A stretch of 64,000 bases of DNA, from positions 17,577,141 through 17,641,140 of the forward strand of contig JAJLRJ010000006.1 in assembly GCA_024195265.1 (NCBI GenBank). Direction: 5' to 3'. Under the pieces are notes generated by a model. The model did not search any database and was not told the DNA's origin. It saw only the letters and a program-made list of their open reading frames with translations. Positions within the stretch are counted from its first letter, which is position 1. Each line of letters opens with the position of its first letter. Below, piece after piece: positions 11,717-21,734 of the stretch. Source of the stretch: Dendrophyllia cribrosa. Its lineage: Eukaryota; Cnidaria; Anthozoa; Scleractinia; Dendrophylliidae. A program made the position numbers and the translations under genes.

Positions 11717-12076
11717 TTACTTCCTTTTACTCAGACCACTTCCAATCAAAAACATTTTCCCATGCTGAATATCTATGTTCTCGGGAAGAGGAGAAATTGA
11801 TTTCCCCCAGTTTTGAAGCTTCTGCAGATAGGGAAGCAAATCTTTTTTGGTTTCTTTGTCTTCGATTTCATCATGACTTCTCTTCTTTCCCGTCGTCTTG
11901 TTGCCGCAAGTTGAGATACTGAGCTCGTTGCATACAACGTTTATCAAAGCTTTCTTTCCGGTAGCTGCTGCAGAACAATTCAATTGAGATGCTATCCGTT
12001 TTAAATCTACCTTTCCGAGCTTTGAAACATCGGAATATGTACGTAACTTCGACAAATCGACCTCTCGACCCGCCAT
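11717..12076 (-). CDS. N-terminal exon of the YqaJ/SWIM gene (SAP-like)
   Basis: A 119-codon frame starting MAGREVDLSKLRTYSD on the minus strand, with a short helical SAP-like region (VDLKRIASQL, KKALINVVCNEL) followed by a basic stretch (GKKRSHDEIEDKETKK). Such N-termini precede SWIM/YqaJ proteins of invertebrate elements, and it lies ~400 bp upstream of the SWIM exon on the same strand, which fits one spliced gene. The stop at 11717 is probably read-through into an intron. The ATG lies close to an AT-rich border at ~12.1 kb that may be the element's end. Confidence 0.5.
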   Translation of the reverse strand: MAGREVDLSKLRTYSDVSKLGKVDLKRIASQLNCSAAATGKKALINVVCNELSISTCGNKTTGKKRSHDEIEDKETKKDLLPYLQKLQNWGKSISPLPENIDIQHGKMFLIGSGLSKRK

Positions 12077-12151
12077 TGTTATTTATGGTGTCCCCAATTA
12101 GCAACACCATGCTGAAGTTATACGACACTATATATAATATTATATTATATC

Positions 12152-12190
12152 ATAATAATAATAATAATTTATAATAATAATAATAATAAT
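12152..12190 (+). repeat. (TAA)n microsatellite
   Basis: Run of TAA/ATA trinucleotides in the AT-rich border region; further short TTA runs occur at 12430-12455. Confidence 0.8.
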
Positions 12191-12465
12191 GGCGTGAGCT
12201 CGTTAATTTAGTTTAGTTGAAAAGAACCGTTTTTTAATTGATTTTTTTCTTTTTTTTCGAATATACGATATATTTTTAATGGGATGAATTTTCTTAATCG
12301 AAATTAAGTGTCTTTTTTAATCGAAAGGAATAATGTAAATAGTGTTTTGACTGAATAGTTTTTAAGTGAAATTAATTGTAAAATAAGATTTTTAAGTTAG
12401 CTTTATTATCAATAAAAGATTTGGATATTATGTATTATTATTATTATTATTATTGGGTTGAAACA

Positions 12466-12815
12466 TTTTTCAAAGAAGTGTTAATGACCAGTGCAAATCC
12501 TATTGGTAAGATAATTTATTATGCTCTCAGAATAGAATTCCAGATGAGAGGATCACCTCACCTGCATGCCCTTATTTGGACCTCTGATTGCCCAAAACGT
12601 ACGCATGACAACATTCAGGCCTACACGGAATTTGTAGACAAGCACGTCCAGGCGTATCTTCCAACTGAGGAAGCTGATCCCAAACTGCATGAGTTAGTTG
12701 CTACCTGCCAAAAACACACTCATTCTAAAACATGTAGAAAATACAAAAACATACCTTGCCGTTTCAATTTTGGTCAGTTCTTTACAGACAAGACTATGGT
12801 AGCAGTATGGGGCGC
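12466..12815 (+). pseudogene. Helitron Rep (helitron-like N) fragment
   Basis: About 115 codons matching the N-terminal Rep-associated region of Helitron helicases: RIEFQMRGSPHLHALIW contains the His-hydrophobic-His pair of the HUH endonuclease, and a zinc-like CPKRTH...CQKHTHSKTCRK...CRFNFG series follows. Full-length Helitron proteins exceed 1,400 residues; the nicking tyrosines and the Pif1-like helicase are absent. It begins after a (TTA)n run and ends before the palindrome array. An isolated fragment, presumably a truncated insertion. Confidence 0.8.
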
Positions 12816-12870
12816 CGTTTGTAAATTTATTATTTAGCAGAAACTAAGTGCTTTTTATCATTATTTAAAT

Positions 12871-13532
12871 GGTTATATTATATAATGAATTCCGGAGACA
12901 GCGATTGCTATTTGGTTATATCATATAACCAAACATGCCAAAATGGTTATATCAAATAATTTAAATTTGTTAACAGGGATTAATTTTGGTTATTTGATAT
13001 AACCATCATTATCGAAGTACTTTTAGTTGGTTATTTAAAATAACCAATTGAAAGTTAAATCCCCAGAATGGTTATTTCAAATAATCAACTTTATCGCCAA
13101 TTGCTAAAAAATGTTATTTCAAATAACTCGGCAAAAATGCTGATCCACTTCCCCATACGCATGCCGTGGGAGGAAGGCCGTAATGTCCCCAGCCAACAGC
13201 TACCACATGTGATGTGTGGAGCTGGCACTTGGCAGCATGGCATCCGCCTTGGCAGTAAAGTGACGGGGTCGATGATCTTACGTGAGACCCTGCCTGGCTA
13301 TGCCATGCTGATGAGTCCTAACTAGGACAAAACAGCTGTCCATGACTGCCACTGCCAGGGTGATATGGCTGTGCGCATGCGTAAGGTACTGGCCAGACCG
13401 CGGTGCTGGTGTTTGAGTGTGTCGCTTGCTTTTTTCGTGCTTTATTTCAAATAACCAATTTCTCGCCTATTGCCAAAAATGGTTATTTCAAATAACCGAT
13501 TTCTGCCCCAAAAATGGTTATTTAAAATGACC
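12871..13532. repeat. Array of 17-base palindromes GGTTATTTCAAATAACC
   Basis: At least ten perfect or slightly degenerate copies of a 17-base palindrome occur here: 12871, 12914, 12945, 12988, 13029, 13070, 13113, 13441, 13481 and 13516. Start-to-start spacing is ~31-43 bases within the clusters; a 300-base gap without copies lies between 13130 and 13440. The arms GGTTAT / ATAACC are kept while the centre varies (TTC, ATC, TTG, TTA). The spacers are only partly alike, so the palindrome rather than the whole unit is conserved. Confidence 0.85.
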
Positions 13533-13611
13533 ATTTCTGTGCCAGGCGTGGTCGCTGAGTGCAAAAAAGGCGGGAAAGCCTGAATACCAAGTCCAACGAA
13601 AACGTCTAAAA

Positions 13612-13836
13612 ATGGCGGATCGGGATCTCATATCTCGTACAATTTGCGATGCTGTGTCTCGTGCCATTATGATAAACCTATCGATGGGTTCATCGCAATG
13701 TCAGGTAGGTCTAAAGACAAGGGAAACCCAATCATTTTGTACTTGCAATGCGAATTATGCTTCCTAACGTCCTGTATGCTTCTTTTAGACATCCGACAAT
13801 AACGCTGCAACATCCAGTGCAGTAACCACTCCACCG
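13612..13836 (+). CDS. Two-exon start of an unknown spliced gene
   Basis: An ATG at 13612 in good context (AAAAATGGCGG) opens exon 1 (13612-13704, exactly 31 codons, MADRDLISRTICDAVSRAIM...), ending at CAG|GTAGGT. A T-rich acceptor TCTTTTAG leads to exon 2 (13789-13836, 16 codons, Ser/Thr-rich), ending at CCG|GTATGA. Both introns are phase 0, which supports a real gene. No downstream exon is identified, and the protein is not recognised. Helical N-terminus plus Ser/Thr-rich linker resembles starts of transposon-linked cnidarian genes. Confidence 0.5.
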
Positions 13837-14082
13837 GTATGAAATACGACTTTAGATATAAGTTTCTGATCGTAAGCAAAGTGTGGCCCAGTGAGAAGTG
13901 CGGAGAACTCGAAAAACTCTCCAAGGAAGGATGTTGAATATAGTCAACATAGTGGTCCTTGAGTTTAGCACCAGAATTAAGCTGCCATTTAGCATTTACC
14001 CATTGAAGACCGGACTATTTTTCAACTTAAGCAATTCTCAAACAGTACTTTACGCGACCGTCTTCGTAGTGCATTGAAGTCA

Positions 14083-14316
14083 CTAGAAAGAATACAGTAA
14101 CAAGGACATTTGAATGCTTAGAAGAGGAAGATCATTCATATCTATATGATGATGTTTGCCTGACATCAGCGTTATATGCTTGTACGTAAGCGCAAGGCCC
14201 CTGTTGAAATAATATTCAATGAGCTCTCTTTCAGGTCCATATGGCAAACTGTCATGTACAATTCCTTCTCCACTGTCAGCTTCAGCATCGCTCAAATCGC
14301 TCTCACTGGACGCCAT
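14083..14316 (-). pseudogene. N-terminal remnant of an integrase-core-type gene
   Basis: Minus-strand frame from ATG at 14316: MASSESDLSDAEADSGEG, then GPERELIEYYFNRG and a HITLM helix. The LIEYYFNRG-type helix is, from memory, the start of a widespread animal protein family with a DDE integrase core whose N-terminus is a helix-turn-helix. Here the similarity fades after ~50 codons, and the frame ends without the integrase core. The neighbouring plus-strand exons (13612-13836) may belong to the same or another element. Moderate to low certainty. Confidence 0.4.
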
Positions 14317-14384
14317 ATTGTTGATGTACCATTTCATATTTAGGCGCCAAAGGACTCGGTCCCAGTACTTCACATCTCCCTGCG

Positions 14385-14565
14385 CGCGCAGAACTTTTTA
14401 TTTTGTTTGCAGCGTGCAGATTTATTTTGTTTGCAGCGTGCAAGTTTTTTGTTTCCACCGTGCGAATTTATTTTGTTTGCAGTGTGAATATTTATTTTGC
14501 TCGCAGCGTGCGAGTTTTTTGTTTGCAGCGTGCGAATTTATTTTGTTTGCGAGTGTAGGTTTTTG
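14385..14565 (+). repeat. Minisatellite, ~25-bp unit
   Basis: About seven degenerate copies of GCAGCGTGCGAATTTATTTTGTTT, alternating with a shorter form ending GTTTTTTGTTT. Frames through it (FYFVCSVQ repeats) are repeat translations, not genes. Confidence 0.85.
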
Positions 14566-14652
14566 TCGAGAGTCGAGAGTCGAGGGTCGAGGTTAATGTG
14601 TCGAGGGTCGAGGGTAGAGGGTAAGATATCGAGGGTAAATGTTGAGGGTTCA
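14566..14652 (+). repeat. Short tandem repeat GTCGAGGGTCGAGG
   Basis: Seven- to nine-base units (GTCGAGA/G, GTCGAGGGT, TCGAGGGTA) directly follow the minisatellite. Confidence 0.8.
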
Positions 14653-14827
14653 AAAATGTCGGCGATTTATTTATGATTATTTATTGTTTAAAAATGATTT
14701 CCCGCCTTTCTGGAATTGACAGAAATGCCCGGATGTCGCACATTCTCCTATTTCACTTGCGCGTGTTCCAGAGAGTTACTGATTTTTGACAGTAAACTTT
14801 GTTGGAAGTCTTTTTTAACCTACGACG

Positions 14828-15758
14828 ATGCTGTATATGAAAAAGAAACTAGACAAGTTAGGGTTTGAAGTGACATTCAATCCACCTGGGGACGGGAATT
14901 GCTTTTATTCCTCGGCTGCGCATGCTCTGGGCATTGAAACCCAGAGCCTGAAGAAGGTGGTCTTCGACTACCTGAACAACCATCAGTTTGACGTGAATAT
15001 TTATAGCTTACTCTCGAATGATAAAGATAAGTTTGTTTTGTCAAGTGGGAGCGATTTATACCAGAACTTTCAGCCAGTTTTCGAAATTCACAACAATTAC
15101 AAATGCTTATCTTGCAGTTTCAGACAGTGCAACCAACTTGATATTGTTGACATAAGCAAAATACCTCACGTACCTTATCTTGGACATTATTATAAAATAC
15201 CGTACAGGCGATTCGATCCGAACTTTCCCCTAGTTTGTAGTTGCGTTTTGCTGTCATCAGGATCTATAAATGCGTGAAATACACGCATGTTGCTGTTTAT
15301 GTTTGAATCTTCCTGGAGTGAACAAATTATCAAATTACAAAATGGCAACTCATCTTTCAACTTTTCAGCAATTGCAAATCGTGTACGGTGCTACAGAGCG
15401 AGTAGTTATAGGATATAACTGTAAGTAGTTGAAATAAATCCTATTTCTAGAAACTGTAGCTGTCGCGATAAGATGTTTTCTTGTTTCGCTAGCAAGGCAT
15501 GCAGTTGTTGACATTTCGTACGAATCATGACACGTACGCTAAATTAAAGGTCACATCGCGAGTGATTTACAGACTTTTTTTACAATTTGTCTTTGTAATC
15601 AAGGTGAATATGATCCCTGAAATATTTAGTTTGTTATTCAGGGTACTGAGGAATGTGTTCAAACCAAACTGCCCAAATCAGGAGAAAAACTTTGTACACT
15701 TTACTTTGGCCATGATGCTAATGCCGAGCACTATGTGTCAATAAAGCCCAAACAGAAG
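14828..15758 (+). CDS. OTU-type cysteine protease-like gene, spliced or broken
   Basis: The first part (14828-~15010) begins MLYMKKKLDKLGFEV and holds the OTU catalytic loop PPGDGNCFYSSAAHAL with Asp and the nucleophile Cys. The C-terminal part lies at 15641-15758 behind a TTATTCAG acceptor and contains TLYFGHDANAEHYVSI, with the catalytic His, ending at CAG|GTAATT. A middle exon may be 15371-15421 (TTTTCAG acceptor; ACT|GTAAGT donor), but the phases do not join cleanly, so the exon structure is unresolved. OTU proteases remove ubiquitin; they also occur in Helitrons and other large transposons, and a Helitron fragment lies 2 kb upstream. Host or element origin cannot be decided. Confidence 0.6.
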
Positions 15759-16587
15759 GTAATTATTACCTAAAGTAAACGTTTTACAACTATTATCCAA
15801 TTCTATATTTTTTAACAATTCCGTATGCAAAGCATTAAGGAGGCTCAAAAGGGTTTTTAGCCACGCTCATGCGCGTAGCCTACACACGACATAGCTATCA
15901 TAACCGACAAACTGCAAGGCTGATCTGACTACGTAAAAAAGTAGATTTTGCGAGACACCAATACGACAGAAACCGATAAAGCAGGGTAGCAACCGCGGAC
16001 AGCTGTTTCGTCCTGTTTGGGACTCGTCAGCACGGTGTAGCTTGTACAAAACTAAGAACGACTACAAGAATGCAATCGCAAATAGATTGCACAATGACCC
16101 GTACACAATATCAAGTTCCGTACCCTGGAACCAACTTGTCACCCGCATCGCGCATGCCACATCACGTGTTGCGGGGAACAAGCCGTCTATACTGATGCAC
16201 GCGTCAGCTGAGTGAATCCAAATTTCTACAGAATAACTATTTGCCGTACCGCCAGAGAAGTTGAAAAACTTAGGGAGCTTTCCAAAAATGCAATAAAAAA
16301 TGGTAGGTCACCAACTTAGTTTTTAGATAATTGGCAAAAACTGACGTTTGGAGGTTCTTTTTGTGGACCTTTAGCGTTGCCATGGTTATGGTTATGATGC
16401 AACAACCAGCCTTAAAGTATTGCCCGACAAAACAGTTGTCAAGATATTCATAGTTTACACACATGATCACAAATATTTCCTTGTGTTCTTTCCTCGTTTC
16501 AAAAGGATTTTTTAGTTAGCTTTGTTATTAATGAAAGATTTGGTTTATTACTATACTATTATTATTTTTGTTATTATTATTATTATT
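15759..16587. other. Non-coding interval
   Basis: No gene recognised; ends in an (ATT)n tract at ~16557-16587 that is the tail of the following SINE copy. Confidence 0.45.
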
Positions 16588-16655
16588 CTAAGTGAGTCTT
16601 TTAAGAAATGAAACATAAACGAAAAAGCATCTTAACTCAGAAAAAAAAATTCCGA

Positions 16656-16726
16656 GTTCCAGATGGGATTCGAACCCACGACCCTCCGTGATCTAGTCGG
16701 ATGCTCTACCACTGAGCTACTAGAAC
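16656..16726 (-). repeat. tRNA-like SINE head, copy 1
   Basis: A 71-base tRNA-like fold: acceptor GTTCTAG / CTGGAAC, D arm GCTCAGTGGTAGAGC, T arm GTGGGTTCGAATCCCAT. Pol III A box TAGCTCAGTGG and B box GGTTCGAATCC are intact. The anticodon loop would read AGA (Ser), but the variable arm has only five bases while tRNA-Ser needs a long one, and the stem has an A-A mismatch. It is therefore a SINE head rather than a working tRNA. Confidence 0.75.
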
Positions 16727-17249
16727 TCTGTGGCGAGCAAGGGTGAAATGTGGGCTTTGACTGGAACTGCATCGCGCGGTCACACAGCCAAATAACTTAA
16801 TACATATGACTCATAACTGATCTAGTCGGCACCGCGGCAGAACGTTTGCGCATGCGTAAACTTGAAGCACTTCCGGTCCGTTAAACTACCAGTCAACATC
16901 GATGCGAACAGCATAAAACAACATTTCTGCATGAACCAACAGACCTAGATTTTCTAGATGCAATGATGAAAGGACCAAAACCGAAGAAAATTATGGTACG
17001 TACACGATCGGTTCTTGCATGAATACATTTCGAGATGGAGTGAAGACTTGTTTTTTGTGAAAAAATGCGATGCAAAAATTATTTGTTCATATTTCGTTGT
17101 TGGTGCAAACACCAAACCCCTTGGTGCAAACGCTTGAAACTTGAACAATGAAAAAACTTTTCAACGAAACAAACTTTTTCTCTACCCTTGTTTTATAACT
17201 CTTACTTTTTGTTTTCAAACTTCGCGGTACGGGAGTTTTATGTTGTTTA

Positions 17250-17380
17250 TGTTGTAGTTCATTTTTTATTTCAGGTAATTTTTGTTTTTCCTTTGTTTCA
17301 AATTCATCAGCATATATTACCATACCCAAAAACAATGGAAAAATAAAAATTACCTGAGATAAAAAAATTAACTACAACAT
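17250..17380. repeat. Short hairpin (foldback) in the SINE spacer
   Basis: 17250-17291 and 17336-17380 are inverted copies (left GTTGTAGTTCATTTTTTATT, right AATTAACTACAACAT) around a ~45-base loop. Shape and size fit a small MITE. Confidence 0.75.
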
Positions 17381-17532
17381 TTACATGGGATTACAGTATG
17401 TCACCGGAAATGCGTTATTCACCGGATGCTCAGTTTTCTACTCATGCGCAGTGCGTTCTGCCGCGGTGCCGATCTAGTCAGATGCTCTACCACTGAGCTA
17501 CTAGCCCACATTTCACCCTTGCTCGCCACAGA

Positions 17533-17603
17533 GTTCTAGTAGCTCAGTGGTAGAGCATCCGACTAGATCACGGAGGGTCGTGGGTTCGAATCCCATCTAG
17601 AAC
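17533..17603 (+). repeat. tRNA-like SINE head, copy 2
   Basis: Same 71-base tRNA-like sequence as copy 1, on the plus strand; here the acceptor stem is fully Watson-Crick (GTTCTAG / CTAGAAC). Internal A and B boxes are intact. The same anticodon-arm defects argue against a functional tRNA. Confidence 0.75.
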
Positions 17604-17679
17604 TCGGAATTTGTTTCTGAGTTAAAATGCTATTTCGTTTATGTTTCATTTCTTAAAAGACTCACTTAGGATGTTGGTT

Positions 17680-18546
17680 GGTTGCATCCTCGTTATGCCT
17701 TAACAGAGATGTCCGATTTAGCTCATATCAGCCACTTTGGCACAACATGCGGGACTATTGTTTTCTGACGAGTGAATTTTTTATTCTCGATTATGACACT
17801 TTATCGTATTTAACTCTACAATTACAAACGAGGAGAGTACTCTTTTCTTTAGCTAAAAAATACACGATTTCACTTTACATCCAATTCAGGTTTCTCTCCA
17901 ATTAGACGAACGTCTTGTATAACGAAATCATTTGTCAATTCGAATGATAAAATAAAATAATTTGAATCAATCCAAAAGTCAACACATGGGCTTCTATAAA
18001 CAGAGTCTTCGAAGAGTCTTGGCCATTGCAATAATTTCAGTTGCTTGTGCAGGGGTCTAAATCATCCCAAAACATATCAAACTCCTCGCGTAAAGCTTCC
18101 GAAAGAAAAACACCCGCTTTTCCCTTCAGCTTTTCTGCTGGATGATAAAGCGTGCACCCAACCCCTATTTTGCAATTTCGATTTAATTCCTACAACAATT
18201 TATAGACTGCATATGACCTTCGATATGAAGCGAATGATGACTCGAATATTGAAGGTCGGTTTGGTTTTGACGGGAAGATTAGTTTACTTATTGATAATGG
18301 TACTACATGCAATGATATTTGCCATTTACTTTATTATCAATAAACACAACCTGGATACAATGAAATTAATACAGTTAGTTCAGTCATTTTAGGTGTGCAA
18401 CATCTCGGGTTTTTTTCACGTTGGCGGGCTCGAGCGAGCGCTTGTGTGACAGAGAGAGCGGCACTATCACTACGTTTTCCTGGACGATCACTACTATTGT
18501 TTTTATTAATTTTGGAGATCGGCCAAACGGTTTCCCTTGCACCCGA
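17680..18546. other. Non-coding interval left of the Harbinger genes
   Basis: No gene recognised. The region leads into the 3' end of the minus-strand Harbinger nuclease and may contain its left terminus, which I could not delimit. Confidence 0.4.
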
Positions 18547-19720
18547 TTAAAGTCGTCTCAGTAGTGTTTGCCTCCTATTTGTCAGATAAGCACAAGTGGC
18601 AACAACTGGGAGAAATGACCTTCTATGACGAAAAGTTGAGGAAGAGGAGCGATAAACTTTTAGTCGTCCAATAGCATGCTCTACTGAAACCCGAATCCGC
18701 CTAAGTCGTCTATTTGCTCTTCTTTCTATTCTGTTCCTTGCTATCCTAAGGGGCCTCAAAAGCGGGTCACGCGCCGCATATCCTCCATCTGCGGCTAGTC
18801 GAGCTCGTCTGGGAAGGCGAAGGACTCCGTTTGCTCCAACTGAAAGGATATTTTGGTATTTTTGTGCGTCATTCAGATGACCCGGGAGTCTGAAATTCAA
18901 ATTAAAAAACACTTTCATTAATTTCATTTTCATTTTCATATTACGTAGTGAGTTTTTTCTTACCCAGACACAACCAGGACTATCATACCATTGGCGTCGA
19001 TAATAACTTGTGAAGACATAAAATGGAATTTTTTATCGCGCCGGTAAAATTCCCGCTGTAATCTTCCTCCCGTTGGCCTTTGTATCCGATGAACCGTACC
19101 ATCTATACACCCGACGACAGTAGGGAAATCTGGCCATGTGTTGAGGAAATTTCTCCAGCGTACAATGCTGGGCCAGGTCACAAAATGTCTGTACGAAACA
19201 AACAGTATAGGGATGATGTGGTATATGTCTTCATAAACAGTTGTTTTGCTTATAGCAAAAAGGGACGCTAAGACGCGATACGTAGGGTAAACTTTGAGCC
19301 ACATGATTGCAAGTAGAATCCTGGTGTTTACGTCAAGCAGGCATCTTCTCCTTCTATCTGTTCTGGGCGGGCGGTAGGTGCTTCGAGGGGAGCTAACTTG
19401 CAAACCAATGGTCCGTACTATTTCCTCAAAGCTATCTACTGTTTCCCCAGTTGCGTACCAGAAAAGCCGGTAAGTAACATATAGCTGTACAAGTCCTTTC
19501 CGGTGTTTCTCAGTGGTCGGAATCCAGGAAATAGTCGCTCGAGGAATGGTCCATGAAGGTTAATGTAAATCAAGATCACTGTCAAAAACTCTACTACCCA
19601 GATTGGAAATGGCGGTGGAATATTATTCGGAGCTAGTACAATTGGAGGAATTGCCAATAAGAATCCAATGAAGTTTGCAAACACAACCGGGAATGGCGGG
19701 GGGTCAAAACGTCTCGGCAT
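18547..19720 (-). pseudogene. Harbinger DDE nuclease (HARBI1-like)
   Basis: Minus-strand two-exon transposase. Exon 1 (19720 to 18964) starts MPRRFDPPPFPVV with unusual hydrophobic segments, then the helix-turn-helix (LLDVNTRILLAIMWLK, ISKTTVYED) and the first catalytic Asp in VVGCIDGTV. A 74-base intron (18890-18963; GTAAGA...TTTCAG) joins in phase to exon 2 (18889-18547) with the second Asp (LAADGGYA) and the Glu (SVEHAIGRLK). The DDE triad is complete. One frameshift lies near 19455 in a short T run, between GKDLYSYMLLTG and the TGETVDSFEE helix, so this copy is probably dead. It pairs head-to-head with the Myb-like gene at 20.35 kb. Confidence 0.85.
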
Positions 19721-19873
19721 TTTGAGAGGAAATGAAAAAGTCCCGTTTTTATAACTTTTCGGCGCAGTCTAGCTGATACTGTACGAGAAAATGACACTTC
19801 AATGGAAAACACTCGAGAATTAATTTATTTCACGCCATACCATTGGCTTTAGTAATCGTTTCCAATAGATGAT

Positions 19874-20065
19874 AATAGACAAATTCGGCTAATGCATTGT
19901 TGTACCCAATTCAAACCTTTTGGGATTAGAACTCTTTGTTCGTCATATTTCCATATCAAAGAAGCATGGACATGGAAATTATATGGAAATACTGTGAACA
20001 AAGGATCCTTTTCCCAGAAGGTTTGAATTGGGTACAACAATACGTTAGCCGAATTTGTCTATTGC
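19874..20065. repeat. Inverted repeat between the Harbinger genes
   Basis: ~50-base arms (left GACAAATTCGGCTAATGC, right CGTTAGCCGAATTTGTC; both include the GTACCCAATTCAAACC tract) flank a ~90-base loop. It lies in the shared upstream region of the two divergent genes and may be a MITE inserted there. Confidence 0.8.
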
Positions 20066-20350
20066 CAAAGGTTCCGAAATAAAAACAACACAGCTTGCAT
20101 TCAGATATGGTGTGATATCAGAATGCTTGAATTGTGCAGTGTCACCCTTTCACGCCAAATCATTGACTAAATAGTAATCTCCACCAATAGATGATAATTA
20201 CCAAAGGCTCCGAAATTAAAACCACACGATCATCGCCTTTTTCTAGGCTGAAAAGCGCGCACGCCGATATGATGTCATGTTTTGCACCTCAATTCCAATA
20301 AAAAGGAGAAAAAATTATTTCATATGGCTTTCTCTTTTGGTACTGACTAA

Positions 20351-21597
20351 GATGGCCGGTGAACGCCGAGAAGAGGACTCGAACATTTTTATGGGGGGGG
20401 AGCCTTGTATTTCCGAGCACCAGCTCATGCACTAGTAATTCTAGTAAACGTCATGTGGCGAGAACCACTAAGCCTCAGATAAAAATGTTATTCAAACCAG
20501 AGGAAGATTTGCTATTAAGGAGCGCATTCAATAAGTTCCGAACAGATTACAAGTCGGTGGTCAAGTTCATGGTCGAACACAGGGATGTTCTACCAACTGT
20601 CACTAGTGGATACTACAGCAATGCACTGACTACCAAAACTACAGAACGAGCCGCTATCGAGAGGGTGCGAAAACGAATTTCGGCCAAGTTCCTAAACCCA
20701 AGGTAACCAAGTTTCAGTGTTTTTGTCTTTCTTGAAATGTGTAATGAGTCAACAATAACATGCCGCTATTTCTCCCAGACTCCAAGACCTCTGTTGGAAG
20801 TTTAAGCAATCCAAAACTCGTATCATATTTTCGTCAGTTCTGTATTTAAGTTGAACGAACCGTGCATGACATTTTTGCTGGAAGACATCAGAGGCTAATG
20901 GAATTGCCAAACTTTGTTAAACTAATGCACTTATTTTTGTGTCAGGGATAATGTTGACGCTCCAAAGTCTAATATCTTAGACGGGTTCAATGATGATGGA
21001 CAAGATTCACTTACTGATGAAGAAGAGGAGGAGGCCGTAGACCAGACAGCACATATAGAGAAGAGGCGGCAAAATCGGTATCGGGTGGATACAGAACTCT
21101 TGGAAGGCCCACGAGACGTACTTCCAACTTTGCGTCGGAAGCACTCAGAAGAGAGGGATGACCGCACACTTCAACCCGTTATAAAAAAGTGAGTATCGTG
21201 GCCTTTCCCCAGGGTTGGAAATTTATAGGAATTGTTTATGTGTGCTCCACCACTCACCACTGCAGCATTCCAAAATTCAGTTTGGGAGAAGGCCAATTAA
21301 CACCTGAGCGGAGTGGGGGATTGGGGTTGTGGTCAGAGGTAGCGCAATAAAAAGTCGGCTAAAATGGGGGTTATGGAACCACCCCTATAGGAGTCCCCCT
21401 AGGAACGACCTTGATGTTACTAGTTAATGTTTTGTTTTTCCTTTTGTTTACTACTCAGGCAGAAAAAGGAGAAAACCATTGCTGAGCAACTTCCGGGGGT
21501 GATAAAAACTGTGCAGGAGGCCGCTGCAATTCATGCCAAAGCCATAAAGAAATGGGAGGCGACGTTTACGGCAGTCTCCTCAAGTGAAAGCGACTAA
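20351..21597 (+). pseudogene. Harbinger accessory Myb/SANT-like protein, three exons
   Basis: Exon 1 (20351-20702) starts MAGERREEDSNIF; exon 2 is 20946-21188 and exon 3 is 21459-21597, with GT-AG introns whose phases (2 and 2) join cleanly. The protein has a Ser-rich start, a helical region (PEEDLLLRSAFNKF), an acidic run (DEEEEEAVD) and an ERAAIER / EKTIAEQLPG helical end. Harbinger elements need such a DNA-binding partner to import and guide the nuclease. A run of eight G at 20393-20400 puts the ATG out of frame with the rest; one G fewer would align them. An ATG at 20359 is in frame instead, so the gene may still be translated. Confidence 0.65.
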
Positions 21598-21734
21598 ATT
21601 TAGGTCACTAGTCTCCTCAAATTAGCCATAGATATAATTTAAGATCTTCATGGTATTAATGGAGATGAGGTGCCCACGGAAAAAAATCGTGTCGCACGCT
21701 GAAGCTAAAAATCTAACCTGGGACCTGGGATTTT

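Larger units (their letters stand above)
16588..17669. mobile_element. Inverted pair of tRNA-derived SINEs with ~750-bp spacer
   Basis: 16588-16754 and 17504-17669 are near-perfect reverse complements, each holding a tRNA-like head, the upstream flank GCCCACATTTCACCCTTGCT and the downstream body ending ...AAAAGACTCACTTAG. A third, partial tRNA-like half (minus strand, 17472-17503) lies just inside the right arm. The third full copy, at 23052-23122, shares the same flank, so flank plus head plus body form one SINE family with an (AAT)n-type tail. The inverted arms could form a long hairpin. Confidence 0.75.

Noticed and set aside
12871..13532. CRISPR array
   Set aside because: Repeats are 17-base palindromes in a eukaryotic transposon landscape, spacers are similar in part and there are no cas genes.
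14219..14596. 125-codon ORF with FYFVCSVQ repeats
   Set aside because: Generated by the minisatellite at 14385-14565.
17533..17603. Functional tRNA gene
   Set aside because: The anticodon would be AGA (Ser) without the long variable arm, the anticodon stem has an A-A mismatch, and the same head with the same flanks recurs three times, so a SINE is the better reading.
18045..18392. 115-codon ORF left of the Harbinger nuclease
   Set aside because: No motif, no splice signals of note, and it lies in AT-rich non-coding DNA.
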